Shown: positions 1 through 8,888 of the stretch, piece after piece
How the letters are laid out: every line of letters starts with the position of its first letter
How positions within the stretch are numbered: the stretch's first letter is position 1
Assembly: GCA_029245955.1 (NCBI GenBank)
Contig: JAQWOH010000089.1
Span: 19,082-83,081, forward strand
Reading direction: 5' to 3'
Length of the DNA: 64,000 nucleotides
Origin: Fuerstiella sp.
GTDB lineage: Bacteria; Planctomycetota; Planctomycetia; Planctomycetales; Planctomycetaceae
Translations under genes and position numbers: made by a program
The notes under the pieces: generated by a model
The model's database searches: none
Seen by the model: only the letters and a program-made list of their open reading frames with translations
Told to the model about the DNA's origin: nothing

Positions 1-359
1 GAAGCGACGTCGGAAGTAGATTGTTCCCTGCCACTGCGAAGCAGGATCGGGGTCTGCACGTCGGTTCTCGATTTTATTTCTGCAGCAGCCAATTTATGAA
101 CCATGAATGATTGTGAAATCAGAGTGTCGACCTGCCGGTGCGTGGCAGATACGATTAAGGAGAGTGGATCTGATCCCAGCGGCTGCCGTTCTTCCTTGGT
201 GCGGGAATCAGCAGCCCACCTGACTGCTTGTCCGATGTGCCGCCAGGTGCTTTGCTTAATGGCGTGCCCAGCGGGGCCGCGCATTGAGCCGGCGGCCTGG
301 CCAGCGCGGTGAAACGCCATGCGGATGGAGTCACTGGTCCGAGTCGCTGTCAGGGGCAA
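1..359. other. Left edge, no supported gene
   Basis: No convincing gene, RNA or promoter is seen here. A 69-codon open frame on the plus strand (103-312) has no Shine-Dalgarno site and no recognisable domain. The stretch follows the stop codon of the minus-strand propeller gene, so it probably holds that gene's 3' end and a spacer. Confidence 0.5.
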
Positions 360-1364
360 CTACCTGACTCGCATCAGCTTCATGATGCGTCCGGAGACAT
401 TCCAGTCCTGGACGTAAAGATTGCCGTCGTTGTCCCAGTACGAACCATGGGTGCCACTGAAGACGCCTTCAATCCAGTCTTCCTGCTTGATGCCGAAGCT
501 CCTGCCCTTCTGGGGATCAGGATTGTGTCCGAGGACTGCCATGATGGTATTGCTTCTGTCCAGAATGACGACTCGGCCGTGCAGATCCGGCACTGATACG
601 TAGTCGCCCCGGACCGAGACAGAGGTTGGCATGCCCAGACCGGTAATGACTTCTTCGATGAAGTTGCCGTCCAGGTCATAGTGCAGCAGACGTCCTTTGG
701 GCTGGTGATTGCGGTCGCAGATCAGCAGGCGGGGGGGGACGTAACGCGTATCCAGAGTCATGCCGTGTGCAGTGTTGAACTGCTTCAGTTCGTTACCTTT
801 CGTTCCGAAGTGCATCAGGTACTTGCCGGTTCTGTCGAATTTGAAAATATGGTTACTTGCGTAGCCGTCTGACAGAATGATGTCGCCGTTGGGAGCGACA
901 GTGACTGCTGTAGGGCTGAATTTCTTCAGCTTGAGTCCTGATTCTTCAGGAAACGGAAGTTTCAGTACGATGTCTCCGGTTTCAGCGCTGAATTTGATGC
1001 CCTCGGCATTGGCGTTGCGAGCTCCGTAGATGAACTCGCCACCTTCTTCGGTACGGATCTCCATGTCATGGATGTTGGAATATTCGTCGCCCACAAAGCG
1101 GCGGATCACCTTTCCGTCCGGCGAAAAAACGAAGACTCCGATATTGGCGCTGGTGTATACATTGCCCGCTTTGTCGACTACGACGCCGCCGTGAGTGGCT
1201 CCAATGACGGAGTTACCGTCTTCGCCGAGTCCCCAGCCCGGAACGGTGTCGAACGTCATCATTCCGCACCCCATCCGCACAGAAGCTGGATTTCTTGCAG
1301 TCGCCAGCGGTAAATCGCTGCCTATCGAAACCGTAACAGCGATAGCGAGCAGACAGTTTTTCAT
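360..1364 (-). CDS. Secreted NHL-type six-bladed beta-propeller protein
   Basis: A 334-residue exported protein. The start chosen is the ATG at 1364, where a signal peptide begins (MKNCLLAIAVTVSIG) and an AGGAG site lies 8 bases upstream; a longer frame to 1409 exists but would bury the signal peptide. The body shows repeated NHL-like blades: a run with VAPNGDIILSDGY, then KFDRTGKYLMHFG, then LHYDLDGNFIEEV, then SVRGDYVSVPDLHGR. This pattern is typical of the 6-bladed propeller proteins common in planctomycetes and often named after peptidyl-alpha-hydroxyglycine lyase. No catalytic residues can be assigned, and the ligand is unknown. It is divergently placed from the secreted PQQ-type propeller gene at 1674. 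Confidence 0.8.
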   Translation of the reverse strand: MKNCLLAIAVTVSIGSDLPLATARNPASVRMGCGMMTFDTVPGWGLGEDGNSVIGATHGGVVVDKAGNVYTSANIGVFVFSPDGKVIRRFVGDEYSNIHDMEIRTEEGGEFIYGARNANAEGIKFSAETGDIVLKLPFPEESGLKLKKFSPTAVTVAPNGDIILSDGYASNHIFKFDRTGKYLMHFGTKGNELKQFNTAHGMTLDTRYVPPRLLICDRNHQPKGRLLHYDLDGNFIEEVITGLGMPTSVSVRGDYVSVPDLHGRVVILDRSNTIMAVLGHNPDPQKGRSFGIKQEDWIEGVFSGTHGSYWDNDGNLYVQDWNVSGRIMKLMRVR

Positions 1365-1673
1365 CTCTTGGGCTCCTGTTGGATTCATTATTGTTTGTGG
1401 ACGTGTCACTTGTTGACTCAGTGTGGATTAGACAATTGGCTTTCGGTCGTGTCCACCGACCGGGTCCAGGTTTGCCGGTGCGATGCTGTTGGTTGTTGAC
1501 AAGGCGGACAGGAGCTTTGTTCCTGTTTCCGGGGAACGCACGGGCACACCGGACACACGCTGGAAAAACACCGAGCCGGAATGACGCCTGTTACTTGACC
1601 ATTCCATCCAGGTTACGACACTTTCGTGACATTCCCACTACGATTCACGTCCGGCATTCCAGGAATACCCAAG
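1365..1673. other. Divergent intergenic region
   Basis: A 309-base spacer between two divergent genes for secreted propeller proteins, so it should carry both promoters. TTGACT- and TTGACA-like hexamers occur (around 1413 and 1496), but none has a good -10 partner at normal spacing, so no promoter is called. Confidence 0.4.
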
Positions 1674-2909
1674 ATGCGATCTTTCATTGTCATCATGTCA
1701 CTCGTTGTCCCGATCTCCCATCTTCCGGCCGCCGACTGGACGCAATGGCGAGGTCCTAGTCACAACAATGTCGCCGACGCCGGACAGAACATTCCGATCG
1801 CATGGAGCGAATCCAACAACGTCGTATGGAAAGTCGATGTTCCTGGTCGTGGTCATTCGTCCCCGATCGTCATTGGTGATCTGATTGTGCTGACCAGCGC
1901 CGATGAGCAGGGGCAGCAGCAGGGTGTTTTTGGGTTCGATCGTCAGACCGGACGGCGGCTGTGGGGAACGGTCATCAGCAAGGGGGGATTTCCGAAGATC
2001 CACAACAAGAACACGCACGCGTCATCAACTGCCTGTAGCGACGGCAGGCAGGTCTATGCGACATTTAATCATCACAACAGAGTTGAAGCGGCTGCTCTGG
2101 ACATGCAGGGCAAAATCGTCTGGCAGACGGATGTGGGCGGATTTGTTCCCAAAAAGTACGAATACGGCTACGCGGCGGCACCTACGCTGTACAACGGCAC
2201 ACTGATTATCTCCGGCGATTGTGACTCCGTCGCCTGGCTGAAGGCACTGGACACTGAATCCGGTCAGATTGTGTGGCAGCAGAACCGTCCGCAGAAGCTG
2301 AACTGGTCGTCTCCGAATGTCGGCAACGTAGCCGGCAGAGAGCAACTCTTCATTAGCGGTTGCGATATGATGGCTGCCTACGATCCGAAAACCGGACGAC
2401 CGCATTGGAGCGTTCCGTGTCTGACCATGGCTACGTGCGGAACCGTCGTGTGGGATGACGACACCGTCTACGCCAGCGGCGGTTATCCCAGGAAGGAGAC
2501 TGTGGCTGTCAAGGCCGATGGTTCCGGCACGATTCTGTGGACAAACACGGTGAAGTGTTATGAGCAGTCGATGTTGATTGATCAGGGCCACCTCTACGCA
2601 GTCGATGATGGCGGCGTTGCCTACTGCTGGCACGCAAAGTCGGGCCGGGAAATGTGGCGATCCCGAATGCGCGGACCGGTTTCGGCGTCACCGGTTCTGG
2701 TTGGTGACACGATCTATGCGTCCAACGAAAAGGGCACAACTTTCGTCTTTAAGGCGAATCCGCAGAGTTTTCAGGCGGTGGGGCAAAATCAGCTGGGCAC
2801 TGAATCTTTCGCAACTCCCACTATCGTCGACAACCGTATTTATCTGCGCACAGCAGACGGACAGGGCGTAAATCGGAAAGAAACGCTGTATGCGATTGGG
2901 ACGAAGTAG
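1674..2909 (+). CDS. Secreted PQQ-binding-like beta-propeller repeat protein
   Basis: A 411-residue protein. The ATG at 1674 starts a signal peptide (MRSFIVIMSLVVPISHLPAA) followed at once by DWTQWRGPSHNN, the N-terminal hallmark of planctomycete outer-membrane-assembly-type PQQ propellers. Blades carry the repeating pattern of a short strand, G-x-(I/V)-x-W and a turn, e.g. GKIVWQTDV, SGQIVWQQNR, GTILWTNTVK and GREMWRSRM. No PQQ-dehydrogenase active-site residues are evident, so a structural or binding role is more likely than catalysis. It is a paralogue of the gene at 47143-48417. The longer frame to 1626 is rejected because it would put 16 residues before the signal peptide. Confidence 0.85.
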   Translation: MRSFIVIMSLVVPISHLPAADWTQWRGPSHNNVADAGQNIPIAWSESNNVVWKVDVPGRGHSSPIVIGDLIVLTSADEQGQQQGVFGFDRQTGRRLWGTVISKGGFPKIHNKNTHASSTACSDGRQVYATFNHHNRVEAAALDMQGKIVWQTDVGGFVPKKYEYGYAAAPTLYNGTLIISGDCDSVAWLKALDTESGQIVWQQNRPQKLNWSSPNVGNVAGREQLFISGCDMMAAYDPKTGRPHWSVPCLTMATCGTVVWDDDTVYASGGYPRKETVAVKADGSGTILWTNTVKCYEQSMLIDQGHLYAVDDGGVAYCWHAKSGREMWRSRMRGPVSASPVLVGDTIYASNEKGTTFVFKANPQSFQAVGQNQLGTESFATPTIVDNRIYLRTADGQGVNRKETLYAIGTK

Positions 2910-3062
2910 CCTCGACCAGGCAATGCCTGATACGGAGACGTTTGCCTGAGCCGAAGTCGCCCTGATGTGTGCACGCGGTGAGCCGTGCCTGATGCAGGGA
3001 ACATTGAATCCGGTGGTCAGCAACGTGCACGACAATTTGAAGAATGCTGCTAGACTGCTCGG

Positions 3063-3641
3063 ATGATCGTTGAAGGACTCTTGACCAGCACCAATGCCGA
3101 CGGAAAGATCAACGTTGCTCCTATGGGCCCGATTGTCCGGGGCGACTTTGAATCTCTGCTGCTGCGGCCGTTTCGTGGCTCAACCACCTATGCTAATCTG
3201 ATTGAAACAAGAACTGCTGTGTTTCACGTTGTTGACCGAGTGGGCGTGATCGCCCGTGCCGCGGTCAGTCGACTTGACAGACTGCCCGATACCGTTGCAG
3301 CGACCGCTGTCTCCGGCGCCGTACTGGTCGACTGTTGTCGCTGGTTCGAAGTGAAAATCAGAGACGTCGATATTACGAACGAGCGGTCAGAGATGCAGGC
3401 TGAGGTCGTTTACGCGGGACAGCGGCGACCGTACTTTGGTCTGAATCGGGCCCGTCACGCCGTTATTGAGGCGGCTATTCTGGCAACCAGGGTACACTTG
3501 GTACCCCGCGACGAGATTGAATCGGCATTGCAGATGCTGGCCCCGGCTGTTGCCAGAACGGGCGGTCCTGAAGAAACGGACGCCTTTGACATGCTGCAGC
3601 GGCACATTGAACTTCATTATGTCGGAGAAGCTTCGGCATGA
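3063..3641 (+). CDS. DUF447 family protein (tetrahydromethanopterin gene neighbourhood)
   Basis: A 192-residue protein starting MIVEGLLTSTNADGKINVAP, with MGPIVRG and LLLRPFRGSTTYANL near the N-terminus. This is the typical opening of the DUF447 family, which has a flavin-reductase-like split-barrel look. The family is known from archaea and from bacteria that carry tetrahydromethanopterin (H4MPT) C1 genes. Its biochemical role is not known to me. The stop codon overlaps the ATG of the beta-RFAP synthase gene by 4 bases, which supports co-translation and a shared pathway. Confidence 0.8.
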   Translation: MIVEGLLTSTNADGKINVAPMGPIVRGDFESLLLRPFRGSTTYANLIETRTAVFHVVDRVGVIARAAVSRLDRLPDTVAATAVSGAVLVDCCRWFEVKIRDVDITNERSEMQAEVVYAGQRRPYFGLNRARHAVIEAAILATRVHLVPRDEIESALQMLAPAVARTGGPEETDAFDMLQRHIELHYVGEASA

Positions 3642-4633
3642 CTGTGGTAGTAACCACTGGTGCGAGACTGCACTTCGGTCTGCTGTGCGGCGGCGCGGAT
3701 TCGGGCTGGCATTACGGCGGCATCGGCATGATGGTCGATCAGCCGGCCTGGAAAATTCAGGTTTCAAAGACGCCGGTTACAGGGAAAGACGTCGTTCACG
3801 CGGACGATACGACCCGGCGTCGTGTCGAGACTGTGCTGTCTCGTTTTCGCCAGGCCGTTTTCGATTTGTCTGCCGTCGAATGCATGGTCTGCAGCGCAAC
3901 GCCGTTTCACTCCGGCCTGGGGGCGGGGACTCAGTTTACGCTGGCACTGGGAACGGCGCTGCTGCTGCTGTCGGGAAGATCACGGCCTGACGATATCAGC
4001 AAATTTGCGGCGGTGCTGGATCGAAGTCGGCGTTCGGCTGTGGGAACATACGGTTTTGATCATGGTGGCTTTGTGATTGACCACGGCGTTCCTCAGGATG
4101 CCACGGCGTCCCGGGCATTGGGCCGCATTCGTTTTCCGGATACGTGGCGAATGGTGCTGCTGACGCCGCATAGGGCGGCCGGCTTGTCCGGTGAAATGGA
4201 AGAAACGTTTTTTGGTCGACAGGATTTTCTGGCGGATGATGTCGTGTCCCGGATCGGAAGCGTTATTGAATCGGACATCGCCGAGTCGCTTCATGGTGCC
4301 GATTTTCACAGGTTTCGCGACGTTCTTGAAGAATACGGGCGTCTTGCGGGTGAGTATTACGCGGCGGCGCAGGGCGGAGTATTTTCGGATCGGCAGATGG
4401 AAAACCTGGTTCATGGACTGAAGCTGCAGGGTGTCACCGGGGCCGTGCAGTCTTCGTGGGGGCCCACGGTCTGCATACCTGCCGAGTCAGACCCCGCCGC
4501 TGAAAGAATCCAGGCCGCTGTGCGGAAGTGTGACCACGCGGCCACAATCAGGACAGATATTGTTCGTGGTTTGAACACTGGCGCAACCGTTCGAACGACA
4601 GCACCGGAGCAGGGTCACCGGTCATTCGGATAG
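3638..4633 (+). CDS. Beta-ribofuranosylaminobenzene 5'-phosphate synthase-like protein (GHMP fold)
   Basis: A 331-residue protein of the GHMP-kinase superfamily. The N-terminus TTGARLHFGLL and the glycine-rich loop FHSGLGAGTQFTLALG (residues about 90-105) match beta-RFAP synthase, which condenses PRPP with a para-hydroxybenzoate-type substrate as the first committed step of methanopterin-type cofactor synthesis. A GGAG site lies 9 bases before the ATG. The start overlaps the DUF447 stop (ATGA). In bacteria this enzyme marks the H4MPT-linked formaldehyde oxidation or C1 transfer pathway known from methylotrophs and planctomycetes. The last 19 bases overlap the 3' end of the convergent glycosyltransferase gene. 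Confidence 0.85.
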   Translation: MTVVVTTGARLHFGLLCGGADSGWHYGGIGMMVDQPAWKIQVSKTPVTGKDVVHADDTTRRRVETVLSRFRQAVFDLSAVECMVCSATPFHSGLGAGTQFTLALGTALLLLSGRSRPDDISKFAAVLDRSRRSAVGTYGFDHGGFVIDHGVPQDATASRALGRIRFPDTWRMVLLTPHRAAGLSGEMEETFFGRQDFLADDVVSRIGSVIESDIAESLHGADFHRFRDVLEEYGRLAGEYYAAAQGGVFSDRQMENLVHGLKLQGVTGAVQSSWGPTVCIPAESDPAAERIQAAVRKCDHAATIRTDIVRGLNTGATVRTTAPEQGHRSFG

Positions 4634-5301
4634 AGTTTTGCCAGGCGTTCCGGTGCGATTCCCAGATGCGCCAGTGCAACGATGAGCCAGTTGCGCAGTG
4701 TCTGCCCAAGAACTCCCCGCCGCCGCCAACGCCGCGCAGAGACTTCGATGTGACTGTCGAGTACCGCAATTCGGCCGGCGCGTCTGAGTTTCTTCATCAG
4801 CAGTAAATCCTCCAGAAAGCAGACAGCCGGGAAGCCATTTTGCTCACGAAATACAGCCGCTCGAACAAAGATTCCCTGGTCTCCGTAAGCCCACTTTAAC
4901 AATCTCACGCGCCACAGGTTGCCTGTTTCGAGCGATCGATAACGAAATCCCGGCTGGTCGATTCTCTGGCGGAAGCAACCGGCGATGGTTCTCGGTGATG
5001 CGCTGACGCGGTTCACAAGATCAGATATTGAGTTCCGTGACAGTCTGCAGTCAGCATGCAGAAACAGGAAGATATCTCCTGCCGCATTTGCTGCACCCAG
5101 ATTCTGCTGTGCAGCACGACCGGACTGCGATGACGTCAGGACCGTCACTGCGGCATCGCGAGCGGCAATCTGTGTTGTCAGATCGGTGCTTCCGCCATCC
5201 ACAACAATGATTTCGTCGGCCCCGGCGTTTCTCGCACTGGCGATGGCCGAGCCGATTGTCCGCTGTTCGTTCAGCGCGGGGATAATGACAGAAACCTTCA
5301 C
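4615..5301 (-). CDS. TIGR04283-type family 2 glycosyltransferase
   Basis: A 228-residue GT2-fold protein. The GTG at 5301 gives MKVSVIIPALNEQRTIGSAI, the usual start of this family, with a GGAG site 11 bases upstream; a GTG at 5361 would add 20 unconserved residues. The nucleotide-sugar site shows VVDGGSTD and the metal motif FLHADCRL. The C-terminal half shows YGDQGIFVR and GFPAVCFLEDLLLMKKLRR, which are typical of TIGR04283 proteins. That family was named for arsenosugar biosynthesis neighbourhoods, but no arsenic genes are seen here, so the substrate is open. It is convergent with the beta-RFAP synthase gene and overlaps it by 19 bases. Confidence 0.8.
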   Translation of the reverse strand: MKVSVIIPALNEQRTIGSAIASARNAGADEIIVVDGGSTDLTTQIAARDAAVTVLTSSQSGRAAQQNLGAANAAGDIFLFLHADCRLSRNSISDLVNRVSASPRTIAGCFRQRIDQPGFRYRSLETGNLWRVRLLKWAYGDQGIFVRAAVFREQNGFPAVCFLEDLLLMKKLRRAGRIAVLDSHIEVSARRWRRRGVLGQTLRNWLIVALAHLGIAPERLAKLYPNDR

Positions 5302-5465
5302 GATCAGGGCGTCTCCGAGACAACACTGAGTCAGGAGCGGAATCCGCTCAGATGCATACACACGCAGTCCACGGGGTCTTAAATTATCAGATCAGGGTGA
5401 AGCACTGGAAGTGCGAACGCATTGTCATTCGATTCCGGGGAACGTGGGCCAGCGTGAAACATGCA

Positions 5466-8117
5466 CTACTGTTCCAGCCATTGTTCCTGAAGTTCGGTGA
5501 GTTCGTGCATCAGGTTCTCCCAGAGAGGATGTAGCCGCTGCGAATCTTCGACTTTCCTGCGGTCACTGTCCACGACGTAAAAAACGTCAACTACCTGATC
5601 CACGTTCGTTGCAATTCTGGTCAGGTCGACGGACAGGCCATGGTTGTAGATTGCGAGGGCCAGAGTGTGCAGCAGGCCGGGACTGTCCATCGCGAACACA
5701 TCAATGACGGTGTGCGTTTCAGAACAGTCGTTGTCGATGGAAACCTGAGGCGGAACCGGCTGAATCCCCTTCTTCTTGTTGAATCGAAACAGTCCGCTGC
5801 GTCTGAAAATATGGTCTACTGTTAACTTTCCCGTCAGGACACTGACCAGCGCGGCGCAGACATCGCGAATGCGGTCATCCGCGACGTTGCCTACGAAGTC
5901 ATTATCGGTGACCAGAAAAGAACCGATCATCGTTGAATCGGCCGTCGTGCACGACTGCGCTGTGTGGATATTCATTCTCAGTCCGGACAGCACTCCGGAT
6001 ACTTTGTGGAAACTTCCTGGTTCATACTGGCTACTGGCGAAGATGCGATAAGTCACGGTGTCCGTATCGGCATCGTATACTCCCTCGATCCTGACATCGG
6101 CTGTGCCAAGCTGCTGAATGACATCCAGGTCTTTGGCGATCCGTGCCGGCTGTTCTGTCATCAGGTAAAATGGCGGCAACGCGTCAAGCTGACGATCAAT
6201 CCATTCGGGCCACTGTTCGTTTTCATCAGGAGCGACCGGTACAATCGACGATCGTACATGTTCTCGGACCAGCTGCAGACGTTCCTGCTCAAGATGGTTG
6301 ATGGGGCGGCCGCTGAGAATTCGCATGGTGCGGTTGTACAAGTCTGCCAGCAGCTCTCCCTTCCAGTCTGTCCATACATCCGGTCCCACAGCTTTGATGT
6401 CCGCGACCGACAGGACGTACAGCATTCGCAGTAACTCCGGTGCGCCGACCATTCTCGCGAAATCCATCAGCAATGCCTGGTCCGTAATGTCGCGGCGAAA
6501 CGCGAGATCCGGCATGACCAGGTGCTGCCGCACAAGGAACATGATCATCCGTTTCTTGTTTTCTGCAGTCTGCAGACGAACCGCAACCTCATCTGCGATC
6601 TGTTCGCCGACAATGCTGTGGTCACCATCGCGACCTTTGGCGATGTCGTGCAGAATCAACGCGATGTGCAGCGTGGCTTTGTGTCTGAGGCTGTTGTAAG
6701 CCGATCCGACGGGGGTCTCGTCGTCCGCAAATGAAACTACCTCGTCGATGGTCTTGAGTGTGTGTTCGTCCACAGTGAAACTGTGATACTGGTTGAACTG
6801 CATCAGACACCGAATCTCAGATATCGCCGGCACCAGCCAGTCCAGCACCCTGGTTTCGTACATGGCACGCAGTGTCAGCGGCAGACCGTTGCCGGCACGC
6901 AGCACGGCGCGAAAGCGACTGCAGGAATCGCGACTGGGCTCTGACGGCAGCCGCGACGTGGCTCTGCCAATCAGTCGCCGCAATTCGGCAGACAGCACAA
7001 CTTCGTATTTAGCCGCGGCTGTAAATGCCAGCATGACCGCTTCCGGCTCTGCCGACAGCCTGTCGCCAAAGTCCTCCGGTGCATTAAGCACGCCCTCCTG
7101 AATGAGGAATCCGTCTGAGTCCCGCTGTGGCAGAATTGCGTTCTTCAGCCGTGCGAACAACCCCGGTCGTTGCACGGTTTCAGTGACGCGGCGGGCGATT
7201 TCCGCGACTCGTGACGTATGGCGGAAGTACTCCTGCATAAAGTTTTCGACGGACCTGCGATGATCACCCTGCGTTTCACCCCGACTGGCGGCAATTTTCA
7301 GCTGCAGATCCCGCGTCAGAACATCCTGCTTCAGGCCGGCTCGGCAGTGAAGGTCCAGTCGCAGCGATGTCAGAAATCTGTCCGCGCTGTTTAGTGAAGC
7401 AAGCTCTTCCGTTCCCACTGCATTGTGTTCCAGAAGTGATGACGGATGTGAGTCTCCAAACTGTGTATATGTCACCCAGTTGATAAGGTGTAAATCTCGC
7501 AGTCCGCCCGGAGAGCGTTTTACGTCTGGTTCAAGCTGGTTGACCGAATCTCCGCGCGCCATCCACTCATCACGTCGAGAAACCACGCATGCATCAACAA
7601 ACTGATCGGCCGGATTCTGAAAGATCCTGGTTTCGACAAGAGTACTTACCGAGGTGAACACCTCCAGGCTGCCCAGCAGGTGTCTCATATCAATGAGCGA
7701 CGTGGCGAACGGAACGTCCTCGCTGGCGAAGCCGACGACGTCGTCCGGCGTTCGGATGCTGTGTCCGAGTTGAAAACCTGTGTCCCAGCAATCCCGGACG
7801 AAGGCTGTCAGAACCGCTTCCAGATCAGCGATTGCACGTGATTCGGCAACCAGAAGCAGGTCAATATCGGAGTACGGTGTCGGTCGCCGTCGACCGTTTC
7901 CGCCGACGCAGATGATCGAAAAGTCGCCGTCGTCAGAGAGCCCCGCCGTCTGCAGATGCAGCCGCATCATTTGTCGCAGGAGGTCGTCCAGCTGGTCGGA
8001 AAACCAGTTGCAGATCTCGATTCCGTCTTCACCTGACTCATGCCGACGGGTCACCTTATTGCGCAACGACACCATCAACTCGCGACGTTCCTGAATACTG
8101 GACACGTCTAAGGACAT
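5466..8117 (-). CDS. glnD: Bifunctional PII uridylyltransferase/uridylyl-removing enzyme GlnD
   Basis: An 883-residue protein, the normal GlnD length. From the ATG at 8117 the nucleotidyltransferase motif GGNGRRRPTPYSDIDLL lies at about residues 72-88 with the paired aspartates D84 and D86. A GlnD-specific KRSPGGLRDL follows near 200. The HD phosphohydrolase motif LILHDIAKGRDGDHS lies near 487-501. Two ACT domains sit at the C-terminus (about 680-780 and 800-880; DSPGLLHTLALAIYNHG is clear). It uridylylates PII when glutamine is low and removes UMP when glutamine is high. It lies downstream of glnB on the same strand, 163 bases apart, so the pair forms a nitrogen-signalling unit. A GTG start at 8132 is also possible; neither start has a clear ribosome site. 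Confidence 0.93.
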   Translation of the reverse strand: MSLDVSSIQERRELMVSLRNKVTRRHESGEDGIEICNWFSDQLDDLLRQMMRLHLQTAGLSDDGDFSIICVGGNGRRRPTPYSDIDLLLVAESRAIADLEAVLTAFVRDCWDTGFQLGHSIRTPDDVVGFASEDVPFATSLIDMRHLLGSLEVFTSVSTLVETRIFQNPADQFVDACVVSRRDEWMARGDSVNQLEPDVKRSPGGLRDLHLINWVTYTQFGDSHPSSLLEHNAVGTEELASLNSADRFLTSLRLDLHCRAGLKQDVLTRDLQLKIAASRGETQGDHRRSVENFMQEYFRHTSRVAEIARRVTETVQRPGLFARLKNAILPQRDSDGFLIQEGVLNAPEDFGDRLSAEPEAVMLAFTAAAKYEVVLSAELRRLIGRATSRLPSEPSRDSCSRFRAVLRAGNGLPLTLRAMYETRVLDWLVPAISEIRCLMQFNQYHSFTVDEHTLKTIDEVVSFADDETPVGSAYNSLRHKATLHIALILHDIAKGRDGDHSIVGEQIADEVAVRLQTAENKKRMIMFLVRQHLVMPDLAFRRDITDQALLMDFARMVGAPELLRMLYVLSVADIKAVGPDVWTDWKGELLADLYNRTMRILSGRPINHLEQERLQLVREHVRSSIVPVAPDENEQWPEWIDRQLDALPPFYLMTEQPARIAKDLDVIQQLGTADVRIEGVYDADTDTVTYRIFASSQYEPGSFHKVSGVLSGLRMNIHTAQSCTTADSTMIGSFLVTDNDFVGNVADDRIRDVCAALVSVLTGKLTVDHIFRRSGLFRFNKKKGIQPVPPQVSIDNDCSETHTVIDVFAMDSPGLLHTLALAIYNHGLSVDLTRIATNVDQVVDVFYVVDSDRRKVEDSQRLHPLWENLMHELTELQEQWLEQ

Positions 8118-8280
8118 TGAATCAATCGCCACAGGTAATCAGCCAGTATGCAGGGGGCGGGAAATATTCGCAGGATGCAACAGAACAACACTGCAGCACG
8201 CAAGATACCCTGGACGATGCCTGGAGCGAAGGGATCAGTTCTGCGTTGGAAACGGTTTCCCGAACACGCCTGGACATTTT

Positions 8281-8619
8281 TCAGATCGCTTCTGCCCCTG
8301 ATTCTCCTGTTCGAATGCGAATAATCTGTTCCAGCGAAGAAACGAAGATTTTTCCGTCGCCGACCTGCCCGGTCCGAGCGGATTCACAGATGGCGTTGAC
8401 GGCGACTTCCAACTGATCTTCCGCCACCACGACTTCCATTTTTACCTTTGGCATGAAGTCAACGGTGTATTCTGCCCCACGGTATGTTTCCTTGTGGCCT
8501 CGTTGACGTCCAAAGCCGCGAACTTCAGAAACTGTCATGCCCTGTACGCCCGCTTCGGTTAACGCTGTCTTTACATCCTCAAGTTTGTAGTGTCGGATGA
8601 TCGCCTCTAGCTTTTTCAT
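8281..8619 (-). CDS. glnB: Nitrogen regulatory protein PII
   Basis: A 112-residue PII protein starting MKKLEAIIRHYKLEDVKTAL. The T-loop sequence ETYRGAEYTVDFMPK puts a tyrosine exactly at residue 51, the classic uridylylation site, which fits the GlnD encoded just downstream. The second signature TGQVGDGKIFV (about residues 83-93) is complete. It senses 2-oxoglutarate and ATP/ADP and relays nitrogen status to partners. A near-perfect sigma-54 promoter lies about 80 bases upstream of the start. Whether it should be called GlnB or GlnK cannot be decided from sequence; there is no amtB gene next to it, which slightly favours GlnB. Confidence 0.95.
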   Translation of the reverse strand: MKKLEAIIRHYKLEDVKTALTEAGVQGMTVSEVRGFGRQRGHKETYRGAEYTVDFMPKVKMEVVVAEDQLEVAVNAICESARTGQVGDGKIFVSSLEQIIRIRTGESGAEAI

Positions 8620-8698
8620 GTTTATCTTTCAGATGATCAGAATCGGCCCCAGTTCGACCTTGTCAGCCCCTGTTTTCAATGTACGAAAATCCGTCTCC

Positions 8699-8713
8699 GC
8701 AACTAACGTGCCA
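8699..8713 (-). promoter_or_regulatory. Sigma-54 (-24/-12) promoter of glnB-glnD
   Basis: On the minus strand the sequence reads TGGCACG-TTAG-TTGC, matching the sigma-54 consensus TGGCACG-N4-TTGC at all 11 fixed positions, with the GG and GC dinucleotides 10 bases apart. The predicted start of transcription is near 8687, leaving a leader of about 68 bases before the glnB ATG. The position and the nitrogen role of the gene agree with sigma-54/NtrC-type control. No enhancer site was identified with confidence. Confidence 0.75.
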
Positions 8714-8888
8714 GACCGAAATCGCTATAGTTTGCGGCAGTCTCAATCGCAGAATCGCCCGCATCACAAGCAGGCTGCCCACAAGTTGAGCAACCGTTCG
8801 GATCCCCACATTATTGTGCAGGCAAACTGCTGCTCTGTGACGTACATCTAAAAACACCCTGTTTGTTGGCTTCCTTTTGCCTTGCGCC

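Noticed and set aside
103..312. Short plus-strand frame with several cysteines (ACPMCRQVLC)
   Set aside because: The CxxC-like pattern is tempting, but there is no ribosome site, no family and no neighbour support.
2025..2633. 202-codon minus-strand frame inside the PQQ-type gene
   Set aside because: Shadow of the propeller gene; no signal peptide or motif.
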